Source: Sphingomonas kyeonggiensis (GTDB lineage: Bacteria > Pseudomonadota > Alphaproteobacteria > Sphingomonadales > Sphingomonadaceae). From it: a stretch of 64,000 nt of DNA. The DNA is taken from the NCBI RefSeq assembly GCF_014196745.1, contig NZ_JACIEH010000001.1, positions 62,001 through 126,000 of the forward strand, written 5' to 3'. A program made the translations under genes and the position numbers. Numbering within the stretch: position 1 is the first letter of the stretch; each line of letters begins with the position of its first letter. Below the pieces are notes generated by a model, which did no database searches, was not told the DNA's origin, and saw nothing but the letters and a program-made list of their open reading frames with translations. This document shows positions 59,174 to 64,000 of the stretch, piece after piece.

Positions 59174-60070
59174 TCAACAGACTTCTGCGGTACTCTTCGG
59201 TAGCGGTCCCGGCGGTACGCGTGCGGGATGCTTGTAGAAGGGGTCGCCGGGCAGATGATGCCGGTCGCCATAGACTGCCCGCAGCAGTTTCGCGAGCGTG
59301 GGATCATGGGCGCTCAGGTCGGCATCGGACAGGATCATCTTGCCGTCGATGACCGCCAATTTGTTCGAATTGAACCAGAACTGGGTGCCCTCGGCCCAAT
59401 ATTCCTGCACCGTGGTCGCGCCATATTCGCCGGTCCACAGGCCCTTCTCCTTCGCGGCGGCATAGGCAGCCTCGACCTGGGCGTAGAAGGCGGGGTCGGC
59501 GGTCTCGGCGGCGGAGAGGATCGCGTGCGAGAATTCGTGGACGAGGATCGTCTCGCCGAAATATTTGGTGCCCGGGATGGCGAGCAGATTCTCGGTCGCG
59601 GCGCTGGTGAGCAGGCCGCCCATGCCGCGGGCGCGGCGCGCCCAATATTCACGGTCGCTCAGCCGGCCGATGCGGTCGTCATAGAGCTTGCGCTCGCAGC
59701 GGGTGAGGCGGGGATCGTCGCGGTCGGGCTTCTTCCAGTCGCGCTGCTCCGGCACGTCGAGGGTCTGCTCGTTCACGCCCATGATCATCACGCGCTGCCC
59801 GGACTGGACGAGCGCGCGGGCGAGGTCGGGGCGCCGCTCGAGCATCGCGACCATCATCCGCCGCGCGACCTGCATCGCCTCGTCCGGAACCGCCGCGGAG
59901 GCCGAGATGGGAATGCCGTCGGCATTCACGTTCTTCACATAGAAGGGATCGAGCTTGAGCGTGGGCGGGGGCGGGCCGATGTGCGGCGTCGTTGCGCAGG
60001 CCGCCAGGGTTGCTGCGGCGGCGAGCGGGGCGAGGATCGCCTTCGCACGGGCGAAAGGTGGACGCATCAT
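59174..60070 (-). CDS. Lipoprotein with HExxH metallopeptidase-like domain
   Basis: This is a 298-residue protein with a lipoprotein signal ending AATLAACA, so the lipidated Cys is near residue 24. The zinc signature ETILVHEFSHAILSA (about residues 185-199) is followed some 40 residues later by EYWAEGTQFWFNSN, where the Glu could be the third ligand. It therefore resembles gluzincin-type peptidases, though I cannot name a family. It starts 6 bases after the POT transporter gene on the same strand, which suggests a cell-surface enzyme working with peptide uptake. Confidence 0.75.
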   Translation of the reverse strand: MMRPPFARAKAILAPLAAAATLAACATTPHIGPPPPTLKLDPFYVKNVNADGIPISASAAVPDEAMQVARRMMVAMLERRPDLARALVQSGQRVMIMGVNEQTLDVPEQRDWKKPDRDDPRLTRCERKLYDDRIGRLSDREYWARRARGMGGLLTSAATENLLAIPGTKYFGETILVHEFSHAILSAAETADPAFYAQVEAAYAAAKEKGLWTGEYGATTVQEYWAEGTQFWFNSNKLAVIDGKMILSDADLSAHDPTLAKLLRAVYGDRHHLPGDPFYKHPARVPPGPLPKSTAEVC

Positions 60071-60075
60071 CTCTT

Positions 60076-61440
60076 TCAGTCCTGGGGCCGGGGCGTGAGC
60101 AGGCGGGCGATCGGCCGGCGCAGCAGGAGGATGGCCGCTGCGCCGGCAAAGCCGATCGCGGCGTCGAGCAGCCAGAAGCTCAGGTTGCTCATCTGGTCGT
60201 AGAAGCTGCCGACCCAGCCCATCGTCACCGTGCCGACGAACAGCGACAGGAAGGCGCCGCCCATCAGCGTGGCGTTCACCTTGGGAGGAGCGGCCTGGGA
60301 GATCAGGCCGAGCAGGATCGGCCAGAACCACATGAAGGCGATGCCCATTCCGAAATAGCCGGCAAGGACCCAGAGAACGCTCACCCGGCCCTGCGGGTCG
60401 GCGAACAGGCAGCCGATGGCGAGCAGCAGCGCCGATGCGCCGACGATCGCCGATCCGATCCCGATCTTGGTGATGCTGTTGGGCTCGGTGCCGCGCTTCG
60501 CCTGCCAGGCCCAGAGGGCGACCAGCGGGGCGGCCACGACGATGCTGGCAAAGGCGTCGATCGAGTTGAACCAGCTGGCGGGCACGGCGCCGAAGGGCGA
60601 GGCCAGGTCGACATGCTGGTCGATCCAGACGATGCCGATGTTCCAGATCATCGGATAGGCGATGTTCGCCGGGATGGTGAGCGCGACCAGGCCGATCAGC
60701 GTCCAGGTGCGGCCGCGCTCCTCGGCGGTCAGCGGGGGCAGGGGCTCGCGCTTCGCCTTGGGCGCGGTCGGCTGCGGAAGATGACGCTGGCCGGCCAGAT
60801 AGATGCCGAGCGCGAGCAGCATCAGCCCGGCGGCCAGGGCGAAGCCGGCGTGCCAGCCATAGAGCGCCGCGACGCCGCCGGTGGTTAGCGGGCCGAGCAC
60901 CGAGCCTATGTTGATCGCAGTCGAGAAGACGGTGAAGCCGCGTGCCCGCTGCGATTCCGCTTCCTTGGGATAGAGCGCGCCGACCTGGGCGGAGATGTTG
61001 CCCTTGAGGCAGCCCGAGCCGAAGATCAGCAGCACCAGCGCGATCAGGAAGCTCGCGTCGAACGACATGGCGAGATGGCCCGCGCTCATCAGCAGCGCGC
61101 CGAGGATCACGGTGCGGCGTGCGCCGAGCCAGCGATCGGCGATGAAGCCGCCCAGGATCGGTGTGAAATAGACGAGGCCCGCGTACCAGCCATAGATGAG
61201 CGACGCGAAAGCCTGGTTCGAGATCGGCCCGTGCACCTCGAACAGCTCGCGGAGCGCAGCCAGGCCGAGGACATTCTCGGCATGGCCCGGCAGCAGCAGT
61301 TGCTTGGCCAGGTACAGCGCGAGCAGCGCGGTCATGCCGTAATAGGAGAAGCGCTCCCACAGCTCGGTGAAGGCCAGATAGGCGAGCCCCCTGGGGTGCG
61401 CGGCGATCCCGCTCTTCCGCGCCTGCGCTTCATTCGTCAT
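60076..61440 (-). CDS. Proton-dependent oligopeptide (POT) transporter
   Basis: This is a 454-residue major-facilitator protein of the POT/PTR family importing di- and tripeptides with protons. The proton-coupling motif E-x2-E-R-F-x-Y-Y-G is present as ELWERFSYYGM on helix 1. The PTR2 signature GGFIADRWLGARRTVILGALLMSAGH is on helices 2-3, and IGSVLGPLTTGGVAALYGWHAGF follows. About fourteen hydrophobic segments are expected. It lies between the GH97 gene upstream and the HExxH lipoprotein downstream. Confidence 0.93.
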   Translation of the reverse strand: MTNEAQARKSGIAAHPRGLAYLAFTELWERFSYYGMTALLALYLAKQLLLPGHAENVLGLAALRELFEVHGPISNQAFASLIYGWYAGLVYFTPILGGFIADRWLGARRTVILGALLMSAGHLAMSFDASFLIALVLLIFGSGCLKGNISAQVGALYPKEAESQRARGFTVFSTAINIGSVLGPLTTGGVAALYGWHAGFALAAGLMLLALGIYLAGQRHLPQPTAPKAKREPLPPLTAEERGRTWTLIGLVALTIPANIAYPMIWNIGIVWIDQHVDLASPFGAVPASWFNSIDAFASIVVAAPLVALWAWQAKRGTEPNSITKIGIGSAIVGASALLLAIGCLFADPQGRVSVLWVLAGYFGMGIAFMWFWPILLGLISQAAPPKVNATLMGGAFLSLFVGTVTMGWVGSFYDQMSNLSFWLLDAAIGFAGAAAILLLRRPIARLLTPRPQD

Positions 61441-61457
61441 TCGTGCGTCTCCAGGTG

Positions 61458-63431
61458 TCAGCGCTTCGCCGGCGCGGGGTCGAGCGTCAGCGTGGCGCCG
61501 CCGGTGGCGGGCAGCTGCAGGGTCAGGCTGCCGCCGACCTGCCGCTCGGAGAAGGCGACCGCGTCCGGCTTCGCGCCGTCTGCCCAGATACGGGCACGGT
61601 AGTGCGTCCCGCCCAGCTGGGCGAGCGGCAGCGTCACCTTATGCGCGGCATCGCCGTTGAGCACGCCGACATACCAGCGCTCCCCCTTGCGGCGTGCGAT
61701 CGCGATGTACTCGCCCACCTCGCCGGCGAGGAACCGGGTCTCGTCCCAGCGCGTCGGCACTTCGCGGATGAAGTCGAGGCCCTGGCCATTGGCCGCATAG
61801 GTGTCGGGGCTGTCCGATACTTCCGCCAGCGGGCTCTCATAGACCACGTACAGGGCGAGCCCGTGTGCACGGGTGGTCTGCACGAAGGGCAGCTCGTTGC
61901 GGATCTGGAAATCGGCGGGCGAGACGTTGCGGAAGCCGCCCGGCGTATAGTCCATCGGCCCGAGCAGGTTGCGCGTATAGGCCAGCATCACATTGTGCCC
62001 CGCGGTGATGCGGTAGGTCCATTTGTTGTACTCGGCCCCGAGCACGCCTTCCTGGGTGATGAAATTGGGATAGGTGCGGTTGAGTCCGCGCGGGACATAG
62101 GCGCCGTGCAGATTGACCATCAGCTTGTGGCGCGCCGCAGCGTCCAGCAGCTTGGCGTACCAGTTGACGATGCCCTGATCGTCCCGGTCCATGAAGTCGA
62201 CCTTGATGCCGGCGATGCCCAGGCGGGAATAGAGCGCGAGCGCCTCTTCCATTTGCGCGTCGAGTGCCTGCCAGTTCACCCAGAGCCAGAGGCGGACGCC
62301 CTTCTCGCGGGCATAGGCGACGACCTGCTCGAGATCGAATTCCTTGCCCGGACGGGTGACGTCGGCGCCGGGCCGGACGAGACCGCCCCCGCCCGCGCCG
62401 GCATACCAGCCCTCGTCGATCGTGGCATATTCGAGCCCGTTTGCGGCGGCGAGATCGATGAAGGCGCGCGCCGTGGCGGTGTTGCTTCCCGGCCTCTCGA
62501 CGGCGGCGACGGTCGGGCCGTTCCACCAGTCCCAGGTCGACTTGCCCGGGCGGATCCAGCTGGTGTCCGCCACGCGCGAGGGCGCCGCGAGATTGGTGAC
62601 CAGCGTCGACTCGTTGAGCGTGCCCGCGCGGTCGGCGAGCATCACCACGCGCCACGGCGTGACGATCGGCGCGCCGACATGGGTGCGCACCGCCACCCGC
62701 TTGTCGTCCAGCACCGGCGAGAGCTTGGCGCGAAGGCCGAGGCCGGCATCCGCCCGCGCAGTCAGGTACATGCCCGAGAAGTCGAGGAGATCGGCCTCGG
62801 TCAGCGCGAAGGCCGCGGCGCCGGTCTCGCAGAGGAAGGGCAGATCGAACAGGTTGTGCGGGCGGATCTTCGTCGTGTCGACCGGGTCGTACTCGCCCTC
62901 GTGCGCGCTGTCGAAGCGGCCGACGTTGAAGCCCCAGCATTTGAACGCCTTGGGGAAGCGGAACTCGGTCTCCTCGCCGCGGACCAGCGCGGCGGCGGTC
63001 GCGTCCTGGACCGGCAGTACGGTGCGGAACGCCACGCCGTCGTCATAGGCGCGCAGGACCAGGTCCATCCTGCGCTTCGCACCCGTGGTCTCGGCGAGAT
63101 GCAGGGTCAGCGCGTTGTAGTGGTCGCGGGCCTCAGCGGCCTTGCCCGCGACCAGCGGATAGCGGCTATCGGCGGTCGCGCGCTCCTCGCCGGTGATCGC
63201 CATCCCGATGCCGACCAGGCCGCTGTCCAGCCTCAGGCCGATGGGCGAGGGAGCGAGGATCGGCTTGCCGTCGCGCGTCACGCTATAGGTCGGGCGACCC
63301 TGCGCATCGAGCGTGACGGTCACGGTATTGCGGCTGTCCGGCGAGGACAGGGTGACGGCGTCGCTCGCCATGGCCGGTGTGCACAGCGCGATCGGCAGGC
63401 ACGTCGCCGCAGTCATGATCCAGTTGTTCAC
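61458..63431 (-). CDS. Exported glycoside hydrolase family 97 alpha-glucosidase-like enzyme
   Basis: This is a 657-residue GH97 protein. A signal peptide (about 1-22) and an N-terminal beta-sandwich (about 25-290) lead into a TIM barrel (about 295-560). The barrel has YATIDEGWYAG, IKVDFMDRDDQGIV, MVNLHGAYVPRGLNRTYPN and ITQEGVLGAEYNKW, where the acid Glu and calcium-binding Glu of inverting GH97 enzymes lie. A C-terminal beta domain closes it. It probably cleaves alpha-glucosides in the periplasm. GTG 63431 (GGGGA upstream) is preferred to ATG 63416. Confidence 0.93.
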   Translation of the reverse strand: MNNWIMTAATCLPIALCTPAMASDAVTLSSPDSRNTVTVTLDAQGRPTYSVTRDGKPILAPSPIGLRLDSGLVGIGMAITGEERATADSRYPLVAGKAAEARDHYNALTLHLAETTGAKRRMDLVLRAYDDGVAFRTVLPVQDATAAALVRGEETEFRFPKAFKCWGFNVGRFDSAHEGEYDPVDTTKIRPHNLFDLPFLCETGAAAFALTEADLLDFSGMYLTARADAGLGLRAKLSPVLDDKRVAVRTHVGAPIVTPWRVVMLADRAGTLNESTLVTNLAAPSRVADTSWIRPGKSTWDWWNGPTVAAVERPGSNTATARAFIDLAAANGLEYATIDEGWYAGAGGGGLVRPGADVTRPGKEFDLEQVVAYAREKGVRLWLWVNWQALDAQMEEALALYSRLGIAGIKVDFMDRDDQGIVNWYAKLLDAAARHKLMVNLHGAYVPRGLNRTYPNFITQEGVLGAEYNKWTYRITAGHNVMLAYTRNLLGPMDYTPGGFRNVSPADFQIRNELPFVQTTRAHGLALYVVYESPLAEVSDSPDTYAANGQGLDFIREVPTRWDETRFLAGEVGEYIAIARRKGERWYVGVLNGDAAHKVTLPLAQLGGTHYRARIWADGAKPDAVAFSERQVGGSLTLQLPATGGATLTLDPAPAKR

Positions 63432-63507
63432 GCTCTCGGTTCCCCAGGATTTTGGCCGGCATGGCCGTGTTCCCCGGACGAGAGCGGGAACACGGCCATG
63501 CACGGGC

Positions 63508-64000
63508 TCAGCGCGGGCTGAGCTTGACGATCGTCGGCGCGGTGCCGAGCGGGATCGTATAGGCGTCACGCTCGAGCGTACCGGTGGAGGGCACGAGCGG
63601 ACGGGCGCCGGTGGTGGTGGTCTCGATCCGCAGGCGTGCGGCTGGCGTGGTCGGCGTCGCCGGATCGAGCGTCACGTTGATCGCGCCGCTGACCGGCGTG
63701 TAGGTGACGTTGGCGATCTTGCCCGCATCGAGCGTGATCCAGGCGCCGGCCGGGGCGACGAACAGCCGCGATCGCGCACCGTCCTTGGGCGCGATCTGCA
63801 CGCCGTCCTTGCCCAGCGTCAGGTCGCCGCCGAAGCCGAGCCAGCCCAGGGTGGGATCGTTGACCAGATAGGTGCCCGCGGTGACGGCATGGCCGTAGAA
63901 GCCCATGCCGTAGTCGCCGCTGATCGGATCCCACTTCATCATGTCGGGCCAGGAGTGGAAGGCAGCCGAGCTGAACCCGTCCTGGGCGATGTTGGTGACC
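63508..64000 (-). CDS. C-terminal part of a large secreted protein, 5' end outside window
   Basis: The frame is open to the last base of the window, so only the final ~163 residues are seen. They include DGFSSAAFHSWPDMMKWDPISGDYG and MGFYGHAVTAGTYLVNDPTLGWLGFGGDL. An all-beta C-terminal domain has TYTPVSGAINVTLDP and ends with a Thr-rich stretch. The Trp/Tyr/Gly-rich part looks like the barrel edge of a carbohydrate-active enzyme. The DUF5695 family is my best guess. It is upstream of GH97 on the same strand, 76 bases away. Confidence 0.7.
   Translation of the reverse strand, partial: VTNIAQDGFSSAAFHSWPDMMKWDPISGDYGMGFYGHAVTAGTYLVNDPTLGWLGFGGDLTLGKDGVQIAPKDGARSRLFVAPAGAWITLDAGKIANVTYTPVSGAINVTLDPATPTTPAARLRIETTTTGARPLVPSTGTLERDAYTIPLGTAPTIVKLSPR

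Overview
The window is chromosomal DNA from a high-GC alphaproteobacterium, most probably Sphingomonas or a close sphingomonad. The evidence is an ATP12 chaperone gene, a TrcR/CpdR pair of alphaproteobacterial cell-cycle regulators, SapC and DUF1192/DUF1289 genes, the bamD-recN pair, dense ATGA-overlapping operons, and GC-rich third codon positions that create long antisense open frames. I see about 76 protein genes (two cut by the window ends), one tRNA-Val(GAC), one strong small-RNA candidate, several hairpin terminators and a set of intergenic palindromic repeats. There is no rRNA, CRISPR array, prophage or insertion sequence.

Layout. 0-8 kb: end of gmk, a membrane protein and a DUF1428 gene; then a minus-strand block with ATP12, a small membrane protein, a HAD phosphatase, a PaiB-like regulator, an RluA-type pseudouridine synthase and the CrcB fluoride channel; then a lipoprotein, a SOUL haem-binding protein and small envelope proteins. 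8-17 kb: mannose-6-phosphate isomerase, bamD, recN, a cell wall hydrolase, a short CDF transporter, tgt and a cupin. 17-21.5 kb: a MarR-GNAT fusion, a Ca/H antiporter, a HAD hydrolase, a CDF zinc transporter and an EF-hand protein. 21.5-23.8 kb: a small accessory island (below). 24-35 kb: queA, a periplasmic cyclophilin, coaD, a prenyl diphosphate synthase with xseB, an aldehyde dehydrogenase, an acyl-CoA ligase and a 7TM diguanylate cyclase. 35-50 kb: clpA, a PIG3-type quinone reductase, the YqiJ-YqiK (flotillin) operon, hemerythrin-like and GST genes, an LpxH-like hydrolase with a GT4 glycosyltransferase, trcR, an arylamine N-acetyltransferase, a dienelactone hydrolase, a GST and an amidohydrolase. 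50-58 kb: DUF1289, thioredoxin and a DEAD-box helicase in one operon; an FAD-linked D-2-hydroxyacid dehydrogenase; sapC with cytochrome b561; the small-RNA locus; N-formylglutamate amidohydrolase; cpdR; tRNA-Val. 58-64 kb: a GntR regulator, an HExxH lipoprotein, a POT peptide transporter, a GH97 glucosidase and the end of another large secreted protein, which together look like a nutrient-scavenging cluster.

Most interesting points. (1) At 56147-56253 a promoter-like TTGAAC-N16-TATATC is followed, at the right distance, by a stem whose loop carries six C, a second stem, a single-stranded CUCCUCCC stretch and a perfect 11-bp terminator. This is the architecture of an anti-Shine-Dalgarno trans-acting sRNA. 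(2) At 21.8-23.8 kb three secreted-protein genes, visibly lower in GC than their surroundings, sit beside the truncated end of an alpha/beta hydrolase. One encodes two tandem LecA-like domains ending in a mini YD-repeat, and another is little more than a signal peptide plus the same mini-YD module. (3) A 37-bp near-perfect palindrome lies upstream of the MarR-GNAT gene. (4) A TGTTAT-N6-ATAACA operator-like motif occurs upstream of two unrelated envelope genes. (5) A 144-bp composite palindromic repeat occurs twice with one mismatch, flanking the ATP12-HAD block.
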